A stretch of 64,000 nucleotides of DNA from Streptococcus sp. WB01_FAA12 (GTDB lineage Bacteria; Bacillota; Bacilli; Lactobacillales; Streptococcaceae): positions 1 to 64,000 of the forward strand of contig NZ_JABAEX010000011.1 of NCBI RefSeq assembly GCF_012843315.1. Reading direction: 5' to 3'. The notes beneath the pieces are model-generated. The model did no database searches. It was not told the DNA's origin and saw only the letters and a program-made list of their open reading frames with translations. Position numbers and translations under genes: made by a program. Of this stretch, positions 17,837-25,414 are shown piece by piece (the stretch's first letter is position 1; each line of letters begins with the position of its first letter).

Positions 17837-18151
17837 TTATCCTCCGAGACCTTTTACGTATCCGACGATTGCTGCTGCAAGGGCAATAAGGAGCAAACCT
17901 CCAATAACAGCTGGAAGCCACTTCATAGCTTTTTGTTTAGCCTGGTCGCCTAACATGAATAAAAATCCAATAACTATAATAATTGCAGCTCCAACAATGT
18001 AAGCCAATACTTTTAAATCAGCACCAAATTTAGTAACATCTGAACCTGTTTTCGTAAACGGATTATCGTCTGCAAAGACAAGTGAGTTTTGAGCAGAAAG
18101 CGCCAAAAGTGTTGCTGAAGTTGTTACTTTTTTGAAAAAGTTCTTTTTCAT
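17837..18151 (-). CDS. VirB2/TrbC-like pilin or membrane subunit
   Basis: A 104-residue protein with a typical signal peptide (KKNFFKK then a hydrophobic run ending NSLVFA, likely cleavage before DDNPF), followed by two hydrophobic helices at about 47-68 and 80-100 joined by a short basic loop (DQAKQKAMKW). This is the layout of VirB2/TrbC pilin subunits. It is the first gene of the pilin-VirB8-VirB6 transcript. The start has a weak GGGGAAAAT site. Confidence 0.8.
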   Translation of the reverse strand: MKKNFFKKVTTSATLLALSAQNSLVFADDNPFTKTGSDVTKFGADLKVLAYIVGAAIIIVIGFLFMLGDQAKQKAMKWLPAVIGGLLLIALAAAIVGYVKGLGG

Positions 18152-18188
18152 TAGGATATTTTCCCCTTTTCTTTTTTTATATACTACT

Positions 18189-18227
18189 ATTTTACCGTCA
18201 TTTCGCCAAAAAGTAAAACTATGATAG
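18189..18227 (-). promoter_or_regulatory. Promoter with CTATCATAG box, pilin operon
   Basis: On the minus strand TTTACT and TAAAAT at 17 bp spacing, with CTATCATAG (plus strand 18219-18227) just upstream of the -35. The downstream sequence TAGTAGTAT is also shared with the promoters at 13.87 and 20.62 kb. Confidence 0.8.
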
Positions 18228-18228
18228 G

Positions 18229-20157
18229 CTAAATTCGTGGTATCAATTTTACATGAGTTTTTCTACGGTCTTTAACCGTGTATTTACCCTCACTACCCTC
18301 TAATAAAGTGCGTGGCGGTGTACCAGTCAAGGCTACCTCTACGGTATAATCAATAGCTTTCTTATCTCGTAGGAAATAGAATTGACGAGTGATTGGATAG
18401 TCCAGTACATCCTCAATGGTTCTTTCTAGTGGTCTAGCACCATTGTATTCGTCTGTACCGATATTTTGTAAGTAGCCAAAGAATTGCTCACGCGCTTCTT
18501 GTTGCTCTTGTTTGCTAATATCGTCATGAGTTCCCTCACCAACATACTTAATAAACAAGCCACGTTCTGCCCAAAACTTTTCTTTGATTTTCATTTTAGA
18601 GGTGATGATCTCTTGAATAACATTACCAGTCAGCATATTCAAGACTACCTTTTTATCAAAACGGTTGATAAACTCTGGTCTGAAATAAACACTTAAATCA
18701 TCATCAACGTTAGACATGAATGATTTTCTTGTAGTCTGGTCTAGGTTTTCAAAGGTCTGTCCCTCATTTAAGGTTCTAAATTTCTGTTTAATGGTTTCAT
18801 GACCTACGTTAGTTGTAACAAAGATAACAACGTTCTTGAAATTGACTAGCCTATCACTACCGTCTGTCAATCGGCCAGCGTCCATTATTTGTAAGAGCAA
18901 GTTCTGGATAGAGGGATGCCCTTTTTCAATCTCGTCAAAGAGCAATACTTGGTAAGGTTTACGTTTGACCTTTTCAGTTAGTGTACCCTCGTTACCGTTA
19001 GTTCCAATTAGTCTAGGTACTGCATTCTTGTCAGTGTACTCTGAACAGTCTATCCTTGTCATCATATCTACTGAGCCAAAGATAGCACGAGCAGTCTGTC
19101 GAGCGCATTCGGTCTTACCTACTCCAGTAGTTCCTAGAAGTAAGATAGTACCTAAAGGCTTGTTCTTATTCTGCATATCGGTCTTGGCACGATAAGTGAT
19201 ATCTGCAATCGCCTTGACTGCATCTTTCTGCCCTTTGACAACCTTTGAGATTTCCTCTTCATAGTCTTTCCGTTCAGTTCTTGTTCCTTGTAATAGGATT
19301 TCAAGGTCAATCCCTTTTCGGATATGCACTACCTGGGCAATATCTTTATAGGTTATGGTTTTCTTACCGTTCAAGTAAGCTGATGCTACTGCTTCGTCCA
19401 AAAGGTCGATAGATTTATCTGGTAGGTTCTTGTCTGCCATGTAGCGCGTGGATAGGTCAACTGTTGCGATAATTGCTTCGTCAGTAATCTCAATCCCTCT
19501 AACACGCTCATGCTTTGCCTTGACCTTGCTCATGATTTGGATTGCAGAATTACGGTCTGGCTCTTCAACATAGATAGGTTGCAAGCGTCGTTCCATAGCA
19601 CTATCTTTTTCAATCAGACGAAACTCTTTGTGAGTTGTTGCTGATATAAAGTAGATATCGCCACGTGATAAGGCTGGCTTCAAGAGGTTTGCTACGTCAA
19701 GCGTAGATTGGTCTGTCGCACCAGTACCCATGATAGTGTGTACCTCGTCAATAAATAGGATATTTTCCTCTTTATGTGCCTTTAACTCTTCTACGATATG
19801 ATGTAGTTTAGAGATGATATCCTCTTCCTCACCGTTCTGGTTTCTGGTCTTGGATGTGATCGCACTTAGAGATAGACTACGCACCTTTACATTCTCAAAT
19901 TCTTTTGGAATGTTCTTCTTTCTGATAATAGATGCGCATACTCCCTCTACAATGTGAGTTTTACCAACCCCTGCCTCTCCGACTAAGGTAGGCGAGTTCT
20001 TATGCAAGCGTACCAAAGACACAAAGACTTGCTTGATTTCAGCTTCACGTCCATAGGCCTCAAAATCCTCTATGTTCCGTCTGACTTTAGCAGTTAAATC
20101 TTCAGTGTACTTATCGAGGTAAGGTGTTTGTGATTTCTCTTTATGTTGCTTTGACAT
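18229..20157 (-). CDS. Clp/Hsp100-type AAA+ ATPase of the transfer region
   Basis: A 642-residue double-AAA+ protein. Domain 1 has Walker A GEAGVGKT (residues 60-67) and Walker B ILFIDEVHT. Domain 2 has GTTGVGKT (about 340) and LLFDEIEKGHP, followed by the Clp signature LLLQIMDAGRLTDG. It lacks the Clp N-domain and has at most a short middle domain. The segment that in ClpA/B/C carries the pore loop (the GYVG type) is shortened to TNGNEG, and the KYRG-type loop of domain 1 is also absent. Both ATP sites look intact, so it is an active ATPase but probably not a standard unfoldase. It is flanked by VirB3-like and pilin genes. Confidence 0.85.
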   Translation of the reverse strand: MSKQHKEKSQTPYLDKYTEDLTAKVRRNIEDFEAYGREAEIKQVFVSLVRLHKNSPTLVGEAGVGKTHIVEGVCASIIRKKNIPKEFENVKVRSLSLSAITSKTRNQNGEEEDIISKLHHIVEELKAHKEENILFIDEVHTIMGTGATDQSTLDVANLLKPALSRGDIYFISATTHKEFRLIEKDSAMERRLQPIYVEEPDRNSAIQIMSKVKAKHERVRGIEITDEAIIATVDLSTRYMADKNLPDKSIDLLDEAVASAYLNGKKTITYKDIAQVVHIRKGIDLEILLQGTRTERKDYEEEISKVVKGQKDAVKAIADITYRAKTDMQNKNKPLGTILLLGTTGVGKTECARQTARAIFGSVDMMTRIDCSEYTDKNAVPRLIGTNGNEGTLTEKVKRKPYQVLLFDEIEKGHPSIQNLLLQIMDAGRLTDGSDRLVNFKNVVIFVTTNVGHETIKQKFRTLNEGQTFENLDQTTRKSFMSNVDDDLSVYFRPEFINRFDKKVVLNMLTGNVIQEIITSKMKIKEKFWAERGLFIKYVGEGTHDDISKQEQQEAREQFFGYLQNIGTDEYNGARPLERTIEDVLDYPITRQFYFLRDKKAIDYTVEVALTGTPPRTLLEGSEGKYTVKDRRKTHVKLIPRI

Positions 20158-20159
20158 TC

Positions 20160-20543
20160 TTACCTCCTAAATCGTTTCTTGTTCTTTTTGTCTGCCCCTC
20201 CATGAAACTCTGGATATGTTCCTGTGTCGATAGGAAAATAGTGCCTATTTCTATGCGTTAGGAAATACCAGATACAATTCGCATTTGTTCCTCCTGTACG
20301 AGCAGGTAAAACTAGATAAGTTACTAAGCTAGTAAATAGGATCACGAAGAGAACGAACTGAAAGAATTGTTCTGTTGGAAAGATTACGTCTTGCGTTTGT
20401 ATCGCTAACATAAATGATCCAAACACAATAAATCCTTTTTGGATATTAACTCCATAATACTTTAGCTTTGAGTGATAACCACGAGTGATAGCGTAGTTTC
20501 CGTCAAAGATATTATCGGACACTTTGTAATCATCTTCTGCCAT
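20160..20543 (-). CDS. VirB3/PrgI-like small T4SS membrane protein
   Basis: A 127-residue protein with two adjacent hydrophobic segments (about 35-52 and 60-82) and conserved-looking polar ends, including NANCIWYFLTHRNRHYFPID, a motif style seen in small PrgI/TcpE/VirB3-type proteins. The family assignment is by pattern and context. It is the first gene on a transcript with the AAA+ protein (2 bp spacing), starting from the promoter at 20618-20646. Confidence 0.6.
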   Translation of the reverse strand: MAEDDYKVSDNIFDGNYAITRGYHSKLKYYGVNIQKGFIVFGSFMLAIQTQDVIFPTEQFFQFVLFVILFTSLVTYLVLPARTGGTNANCIWYFLTHRNRHYFPIDTGTYPEFHGGADKKNKKRFRR

Positions 20544-20617
20544 GTTTTCCTCTTTCTTTCTACAAGATAGTTCTCTGGTCTTGCTGCCTTTAAAACAGTT
20601 TAAAACCTCATACTACT

Positions 20618-20656
20618 ATTTTATCTCTAATTGTCTATATAGTAAAGCTATGATAG
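20618..20656 (-). promoter_or_regulatory. Promoter with CTATCATAG box, VirB3-AAA+ operon
   Basis: On the minus strand TTTACT and TAAAAT at 17 bp spacing, with CTATCATAG at plus-strand 20648-20656 abutting the -35 box. Confidence 0.8.
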
Positions 20657-20899
20657 ACAAAAAAGCCACGCATAAGCGTAGCTTGTTCTCACTCAATTTG
20701 TCCTTGGCGACACGGATTGAGCAACCGCAGGTGTTTTTCGTTTTTATGTGGAGATTACGGTGGTAACAACCTTGCCAAACCACGATACATAAAGACTATC
20801 TATTCGTTGAGAACTAGATAATTGTTAAGGGGGTGCTACTACCCCTATCGCCTCTAAGGGAATCGAACCCTTAGTGCAACCACTAGGCGATTGACTGCA
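20657..20899 (-). ncRNA. Structured 3' UTR RNA with tRNA-like minihelix
   Basis: This gap follows the stop codon at 20900. A 45-nt element at 20847-20891 (minus strand) folds as a perfect 7-bp acceptor-like stem (ATCGCCT/AGGCGAT) stacked on a T-arm (TAAGGG, loop TTCGATT, CCCTTA). The loop matches the tRNA T-loop consensus, but an 11-nt linker replaces the D and anticodon arms. Further stems follow, such as GGGG/CCCC and CTCAAT/ATTGAG. A terminator hairpin with six T residues ends it at 20657-20683. It is probably the processed 3' UTR of the coiled-coil membrane gene. I know no named family that fits. Confidence 0.55.
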
Positions 20900-21973
20900 T
20901 TAGTCAATTTTAGCATTTACTGAGCGAACTGGTGCTTTAAACTGGAATGTTCCGTCCTGGACTGCTTTTACATTCTTTTCGAGATTAGCAATGTTTTCTT
21001 TCGTCACTTTGATACTCTTTTCAGCAGTATCAATCTGAGTATTCTTTCCATCAATGCTATTCATTAAGGTTTTAATCTGTTCTTGCTTCTCAGAAAGTTC
21101 ATCGCCTACTGCATACTGAGACTCTTTCTTTAAATCATCAATCGACTTCTTATCGTTTGCTGCACTATTCTTTAAGGTCTTGATTGCATCTTCTAGGCGA
21201 GTAACTTGGCTTTTCTGGTAATCAATTTCAGCATTAAAGATAGAAAGGGCAAACTCTTCACGTGTCTGGTCTTGGATGCTTGTTTCAATCAGCTTTTCAT
21301 TCTGAAGAGTAACATAGAAATCAAGAATATTATCCTTGGTAGGTTTGGTATCTACTTGTTCCTCTTTTTTCTTCCCACTCGCTTCTTCTTTGCTCTTTTC
21401 CTCTGCCAAGTGTTTCTTGTAACTCTTGTAGTTTACGTCAACGCTCTTATCGACAGGTGAGTTATTTGTCGCACGGACAATGAATACTCCATAATTCTCT
21501 GGGATATTCTTAACAACTACTGAGATCTTATTGTCTGTTAGAGGAACTACTTGCATTTCAGCATTTTTAGCATTGATATTCGGTGGGAAAAAAAGTTGCC
21601 ACTCCAGATTGTCACTCTTGATACCCTCTTCAATAGCACTAGTCTTGTCCTTTGTTTCAAACTCTAGGACTGCGATACCATTTTCCTTTGAATATCTCTG
21701 GCTTACCAATTCCATATCGCCACTATCGTTAGCAAAGGATTTTTCAGTTTCTAGTTGCTCTGCCTTAAACGTAACACGTTTAGGTGAAGTCAGACCGTTC
21801 AATACGAGCAAGAGGCAACAAGTCAGCAAGGTAAAGGCCACTAAGCTCTTTCTAAAGAGTACCTTTCTACGAAGATAACGGATAAAGCCGATATTCTTTA
21901 GGTTGATAAACCAATCAACTATCCTCTCTCTTCTGGTCTTTGGTAAATTATCGTAAAAATCATTTTCTTTCAT
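20900..21973 (-). CDS. Coiled-coil bitopic membrane protein, T4SS accessory candidate
   Basis: A 357-residue protein with one N-terminal membrane helix (about residues 40-60 from this start) preceded by a basic region, then an extracytoplasmic part. Residues about 110-190 look beta-rich (ISVVVKNIPENYGVFIVRA) and the last 140 residues are a long heptad-rich coiled coil. The protein probably spans the wall space or bridges envelope layers. The ATG at 21973 is chosen because the promoter -10 box ends only 6 bp upstream of it; the ATG nine codons further upstream would lie inside the promoter. This makes the message nearly leaderless. Confidence 0.65.
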   Translation of the reverse strand: MKENDFYDNLPKTRRERIVDWFINLKNIGFIRYLRRKVLFRKSLVAFTLLTCCLLLVLNGLTSPKRVTFKAEQLETEKSFANDSGDMELVSQRYSKENGIAVLEFETKDKTSAIEEGIKSDNLEWQLFFPPNINAKNAEMQVVPLTDNKISVVVKNIPENYGVFIVRATNNSPVDKSVDVNYKSYKKHLAEEKSKEEASGKKKEEQVDTKPTKDNILDFYVTLQNEKLIETSIQDQTREEFALSIFNAEIDYQKSQVTRLEDAIKTLKNSAANDKKSIDDLKKESQYAVGDELSEKQEQIKTLMNSIDGKNTQIDTAEKSIKVTKENIANLEKNVKAVQDGTFQFKAPVRSVNAKID

Positions 21974-21979
21974 ACTATT

Positions 21980-22018
21980 ATTGTACCTACTCGCACTCAA
22001 AAAGGCAAGCTATGATAG
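21980..22018 (-). promoter_or_regulatory. Promoter with CTATCATAG box at the start of the T4SS region
   Basis: On the minus strand TTGCCT and TACAAT are 17 bp apart; CTATCATAG (plus strand 22010-22018) sits immediately upstream of the -35 box. Confidence 0.8.
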
Positions 22019-22076
22019 ATAAAATCGTACGTTAAAAAAATTTTTTAAAAAAATTTTCAAATTTGCGTAGAACTCC

Positions 22077-22106
22077 TTGCAATTTTTATAGACTATCTGA
22101 TATACT
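22077..22106 (+). promoter_or_regulatory. Rightward promoter for a candidate small RNA
   Basis: TTGCAA and TATACT with an 18-bp spacer and an extended TGA before the -10. Upstream GTAGAACTCC matches the block found at the promoters at 14.5 and 36.25 kb. No gene follows on this strand before a terminator. Confidence 0.7.
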
Positions 22107-22112
22107 ATTCTT

Positions 22113-22380
22113 GTACCGATGAGATATCAGTACAAAAATACCTTTTCAGTTAGGGTTAGTTTTTTAAATTCCATTTTTAAACTATTCCTCCTTCCTGTTA
22201 GTATTTTTCATTAACTTCCTTTATATTAAACTATTAGATAGTAATAAAAACTTTCTCCTACTATCTTTCTAGTAAATCGAGCTAAGAATAGTATCATTCC
22301 TAAAATTTTCCTACTATCCTTTGCTAATAAAACTGAAAAAAAGCACTGTGGGCTAAAACTTCCTCCGACAGTGCTTTTTC
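22113..22380 (+). ncRNA. Candidate plasmid small RNA with anti-Shine-Dalgarno loop
   Basis: A transcript from the promoter at 22077-22106 would start with a hairpin (TTGTACCGAT with ATCAGTACAA) and end at an intrinsic terminator (AAAAGCACTGT/ACAGTGCTTTTT). The terminator loop carries ACTTCCTCC (22358-22366), the exact complement of GGAGGAAGT, the ribosome binding site used in front of most genes of the 23-31 kb operon. A second TTCCTCCTTCC lies at 22185-22195. On the other strand two tiny ORFs with ribosome binding sites (9 and 15 codons) are possible. No long ORF exists in the 455-bp gap. Confidence 0.55.
22339..22380. terminator. Intrinsic terminator of the candidate small RNA
   Basis: An 11-bp stem with an 18-nt loop and TTTTTC tail on the plus strand; A-run on the other side allows bidirectional use. 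Confidence 0.8.
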
Positions 22381-22415
22381 TTTGTCCGATTTATCGGATC
22401 ACACGCTAAATAAAA

Positions 22416-22440
22416 AAACAATGATTTCTCATTGTTTCTT
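22416..22440 (-). terminator. Intrinsic terminator after the 140-residue gene
   Basis: AAACAATGA/TCATTGTTT hairpin with A/T runs on both sides, just beyond the stop at 22456. Confidence 0.8.
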
Positions 22441-22455
22441 TTTTTATATCCTCCT

Positions 22456-22878
22456 TTACACTACTTCTTTTTTGGTCTTGTAGCCTTTGAGATAGCATTT
22501 AATATCATGCTCCAGATTTGTTGCATTGATAAAACGATATTTGTCAAGGTCAAGTTTATCAACTTTTTCCAAAATCTTATCTAACTTATTTTTGATAATA
22601 TCTACAAAGTTCAATTTACTTGCCTTGACGTTGACAATCAAGTATCCGTTCTCTAGGTCGTGGTATTGATTATCTGCTGAGTGATTAGATAGACGGACTT
22701 GATATTTGTCAAAGTTTTTATAAGCACTATCCTTCATGCTGGATAAGTACCAGCCGTCTAACTCGTCAAAGGCTTGTTCCAGCTCGTCCATCGCTTGCGC
22801 ATAATCTCTGCGTTGTTTATCACTACGATTAAAACTACGCTTTCTGTATGCGTTATATCTACTTTTTCCAAATGCCAT
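22456..22878 (-). CDS. Hypothetical soluble protein, 140 residues
   Basis: A basic N-terminus (GKSRYNAYRKRSFNRSDKQRR) is followed by a helical, acidic region and a C-terminal lysine-rich end. The segment KLNFVDIIKNKLDKILEKVDKLDLDKYRF looks like a helical pair. No family recognised. It is a monocistronic gene with a strong promoter, TTGCCT-17-TATAAT, and its own terminator. The promoter is almost identical to the one that drives the rightward genes at 31.9 kb, so the two may respond to the same control. Confidence 0.65.
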   Translation of the reverse strand: MAFGKSRYNAYRKRSFNRSDKQRRDYAQAMDELEQAFDELDGWYLSSMKDSAYKNFDKYQVRLSNHSADNQYHDLENGYLIVNVKASKLNFVDIIKNKLDKILEKVDKLDLDKYRFINATNLEHDIKCYLKGYKTKKEVV

Positions 22879-22903
22879 TTTTTCTTCCTTTCTCTATATA
22901 CCT

Positions 22904-22932
22904 ATTATATCATAATGTATGACATAAGGCAA
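22904..22932 (-). promoter_or_regulatory. Promoter of the 140-residue gene
   Basis: On the minus strand TTGCCT and TATAAT with a 17-bp spacer and an extended -10 TG. The spacer (TATGTCATACATTATGA) matches that of the promoter at 31824-31852 at 15 of 17 positions. Confidence 0.85.
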
Positions 22933-22969
22933 TTATAAATGCCATGAAATCATAAAAAATTACAACAAA

Positions 22970-23001
22970 AAAGAGCAACAAGGTTAAACCCTGTTACTCT
23001 T
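22970..23001 (-). terminator. Terminator of the 23-31 kb operon
   Basis: A 12-bp stem (AGAGTAACAGGG with CCTTGTTGCTCT) followed by TTTTTTG on the minus strand; it lies 10 bp after the metallopeptidase-like gene. Confidence 0.85.
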
Positions 23002-23010
23002 CTACCTAGA

Positions 23011-24456
23011 TTAGAATAGGCTCATTTGTTCTCCTACATTTGTAGGTGAAACAAACGTCCATTCACGTTTAGGTGTGAGAATAGTTCTGCTTGCTGCAAA
23101 GCTATTCTCTTTTATTGTTTCTTCTGGGAAGATTGTAGCAAAGAAAGCAAATAGACTTTCTTTAATACCATTGAAAGAGGCATACTCAATGCGATTAGAG
23201 TATTCTTCTCTATTCTTCAGCAATGAGGAATTAGAGGTAATTGTTTCAAATACCCACAATTCAAAACCTCTAGCAAAGATTTCTGTCGGTGTAGTGAAAT
23301 AGTCAAACATTTTTTCAGTTTGTTTCACTAATTCTAATTCACTCGACAAGCGTTTTTCTTCCAAGGAAACAACACTAGGAATTGGATCTTTACTTGCTTT
23401 CATCAAGCGAGTAAGTAAATCATCTTCCTTTTTCTTAGAAATAATCTTGAAATTATTACTATAAGCAGTAATAATATGTTCAAAATTATCCTCTAGTGAG
23501 TAGCTTTCGCTTGCTTTATTACCATGCTTATAGTCTAAGTAGTGACCATATTCATGGATAAAGCTCTCAGTGTTTCTCACGTCAACCGCAAGAATGTTTA
23601 GAAACGGTGCATACAGGCCAGTCGCCTTATGCTTCCCTAACTTTCTAAACTTCACTTCTGGTTGAGCAGATGCGTGAGGTAGTTTGTTACAGATTTCTTC
23701 AAAGTCCTCTTCAACTTTCCTGAATAGGTTGTAATCAAACTCTTTCCCTTCATACTTCTGCGTATCCACCTCTACCTTGCGAAAGCCGAGTTGATTAAAG
23801 ATTGTACTCTTATTCAACTCGCTATCTTGGTATTTTTTATCCGTCTGGATAGTGGCGATTGTGGCACTGCTTTGTCTTGAATATTTCTGGTTCAAAACAA
23901 AATTATGCTCCACAAAGGCAATGTGATTGACTGCGCCCTCAAAGTCGTAGCCTTTTTCTTTTTTCAGTTCAGCGATCTTGCTTTTAAGCAAGATATAACC
24001 TAATGAGTTGAAGCCTACATAGTAATGTTCCTCTACTCCACTTCTGAGAGAGTAAAAAGCAGATTCTTTAGAAAAAGCTACTTGAGGGACGATTGCAAAC
24101 ACTTTCTTTTGCCCTTCAGCAATGAATACTTTAGTGTCTTTAAAATCATCACTTTTAGTTTTAGCTCTATGTATTAGAATGCTAATCACACTCTCATAAA
24201 CAATTTCTGAAACATCACTACCTTCAAGGTCGTAACATTTATAACCAGAATAATCTTCTGGCCTATGACGATACCATTGATAGCACTCTTCCAATCCTTC
24301 AAGGATATTTGACAAGTCAACTGCGCTAATATCCATAACTTTGTTATAGTATCGCACGAGTTTCTTGAACTTGCTAAGTGCGTCGTCTTTTGTTGTAAAC
24401 TTAGGGAAAGCTGGTGCTTTCTCCAAGTCTTTTCTCCCTTTTAATAGATTTACCAT
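23011..24456 (-). CDS. Putative zinc metallopeptidase, LPD1-like
   Basis: A 481-residue protein with HEYGH (in FIHEYGHYLDYK, about residue 320), an HExxH-type zinc site, and a downstream Glu-rich segment TPTEIFARGFELW that can supply the third ligand. The pattern 'family aromatic-HE-x-GH-x-LD' followed by 'P-x-E-x-F-A-R' is that of the large-polyvalent-protein-associated LPD1 metallopeptidases of phages and plasmids. The substrate is unknown; these are often suspected of acting on host proteins during entry. The start is moved to the ATG at 24456 because GGAGGAAGT lies just before it. It is the last gene of the operon. Confidence 0.7.
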   Translation of the reverse strand: MVNLLKGRKDLEKAPAFPKFTTKDDALSKFKKLVRYYNKVMDISAVDLSNILEGLEECYQWYRHRPEDYSGYKCYDLEGSDVSEIVYESVISILIHRAKTKSDDFKDTKVFIAEGQKKVFAIVPQVAFSKESAFYSLRSGVEEHYYVGFNSLGYILLKSKIAELKKEKGYDFEGAVNHIAFVEHNFVLNQKYSRQSSATIATIQTDKKYQDSELNKSTIFNQLGFRKVEVDTQKYEGKEFDYNLFRKVEEDFEEICNKLPHASAQPEVKFRKLGKHKATGLYAPFLNILAVDVRNTESFIHEYGHYLDYKHGNKASESYSLEDNFEHIITAYSNNFKIISKKKEDDLLTRLMKASKDPIPSVVSLEEKRLSSELELVKQTEKMFDYFTTPTEIFARGFELWVFETITSNSSLLKNREEYSNRIEYASFNGIKESLFAFFATIFPEETIKENSFAASRTILTPKREWTFVSPTNVGEQMSLF

Positions 24457-24470
24457 TTTACTTCCTCCAT

Positions 24471-24486
24471 ATCCGTTTTTACGGAT
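24471..24486 (-). other. Mini-hairpin preceding a Shine-Dalgarno site
   Basis: ATCCGT-TTTT-ACGGAT: a perfect 6-bp stem ending 1-2 nt before the ATGGAGGAAGT of the 24456 start. One of at least a dozen equivalents in the two leader-driven operons. Confidence 0.7.
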
Positions 24487-24503
24487 TTTATTCAATTTAT
24501 TTT

Positions 24504-24872
24504 CTATTTTTTATATTCTAATTCCAGGGCATTCTGCAATTCGCTAAAAGGAATTACACGATCTGGTTCGATATCAAGATAATCTATTGCTGAGTGAATT
24601 TGTAACAAGTCACTCAGTTTGATTTCCCAATCTTTCCAGTGTTTAAATTTACCTATTGCAGTAAGAGGGGATAGCACCTCGTCTTTCTGTAAATAAACAT
24701 AGGCAATATTAACACTGAAATTCTGCCAATCATCATAGCTGCGCTCTGGTTCTTTGTCCCAGGTAAGCTCACCATTTTTGATTGTGCTACCAGTAAGAAC
24801 TTCTTCGCCCTTACTGATAACAACCTCAATACCCTCTTTCTCAAAATTAGATAAAATAGTTTCAAATTTCAT
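24504..24872 (-). CDS. Small acidic hypothetical protein, paralogue of next gene
   Basis: A 122-residue acidic protein. It aligns with the 161-residue protein at 24895-25380 along its length: KLSDLLQIHSAIDYLDIEPDR matches a TLSELLKIRLALESIKADKE segment, and VIPFSELQNALELE matches IIPFVELVRHLIDE. The pair probably arose by duplication. Start at 24872 is chosen because GGAGGAAGTAAC precedes it. Function unknown. Acidity and presence in an SSB/anti-restriction-like operon leave DNA mimicry possible, unproven. Confidence 0.65.
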   Translation of the reverse strand: MKFETILSNFEKEGIEVVISKGEEVLTGSTIKNGELTWDKEPERSYDDWQNFSVNIAYVYLQKDEVLSPLTAIGKFKHWKDWEIKLSDLLQIHSAIDYLDIEPDRVIPFSELQNALELEYKK

Positions 24873-24885
24873 GTTACTTCCTCCA

Positions 24886-24907
24886 AGCAATAGCTTATGC
24901 TACTGCT
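24886..24907 (-). other. Mini-hairpin overlapping a stop codon
   Basis: AGCAGTAGC-ATAA-GCTATTGCT on the minus strand. The stem includes the last codons of the 24895 gene, and one pair is a G-U wobble. GGAGGAAGT follows immediately. Confidence 0.65.
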
Positions 24908-25380
24908 TCATCTTCATTTGAACTAACTTCAGCAATATACTCGTCAATCATAGGACTAATAAGAGTGCAATCATCTTTTTCTACGAAAAAGTCATAGGCT
25001 TTTTCAATAGTTTCTGGTGATGCTTGCTCATTTTCAATCTGGATCACGGCCTTAATATAGTCAGACCAGCTACCAGTTTCATCAATGAGGTGACGAACCA
25101 ACTCCACAAAAGGAATTATTTCCTTGTCTGCTTTAATACTCTCTAAAGCTAGACGGATTTTTAACAGTTCAGAAAGAGTTACCCCTTTACTATTCCATGA
25201 GATACAACGTTCAACACGGGATAAGTAAGCAAAGCTCTCATTTTCCTCCAGATAAAGATAAATAAAGTTTGTATTTGTAATATCTGGTGTCCAGTCAATC
25301 CACTCATTAGTACGAGTGTCACGACAAACAAGTCTTACACCTTTTTTTGCCAATAGTTCTGTTAGTTTTTCAAATTCCAT
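24895..25380 (-). CDS. Acidic hypothetical protein, paralogue of 24504 gene
   Basis: A 161-residue acidic protein with a C-terminal tail ending SSNEDEAVA. Its central region is paralogous to the neighbouring 122-residue protein (see that entry). The last residues EAVA are also those of the next upstream gene, because in both cases the stop codon is embedded in the same hairpin sequence. Good GGAGGAAAG ribosome binding site. No family recognised. Confidence 0.65.
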   Translation of the reverse strand: MEFEKLTELLAKKGVRLVCRDTRTNEWIDWTPDITNTNFIYLYLEENESFAYLSRVERCISWNSKGVTLSELLKIRLALESIKADKEIIPFVELVRHLIDETGSWSDYIKAVIQIENEQASPETIEKAYDFFVEKDDCTLISPMIDEYIAEVSSNEDEAVA

Positions 25381-25396
25381 TTTTCTTTCCTCCGTA

Positions 25397-25414
25397 CAAT
25401 AGCTTATGCTACTG
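25397..25414 (-). other. Mini-hairpin overlapping a stop codon
   Basis: GCAGTAGC-ATAA-GCTATTG on the minus strand, overlapping the end of the 25404 gene and followed by GGAGGAAAG. Nearly the same sequence as at 24886-24907. Confidence 0.6.

Noticed and set aside
20847-20891. Complete tRNA gene
   Set aside because: Only acceptor-like stem and T-arm are present; D arm, anticodon arm and about 30 nt are missing.
22130-22240. Two tiny minus-strand ORFs (9 and 15 codons) with ribosome binding sites
   Set aside because: They overlap the candidate small RNA and are too short to support; kept only as an alternative reading of that gap.
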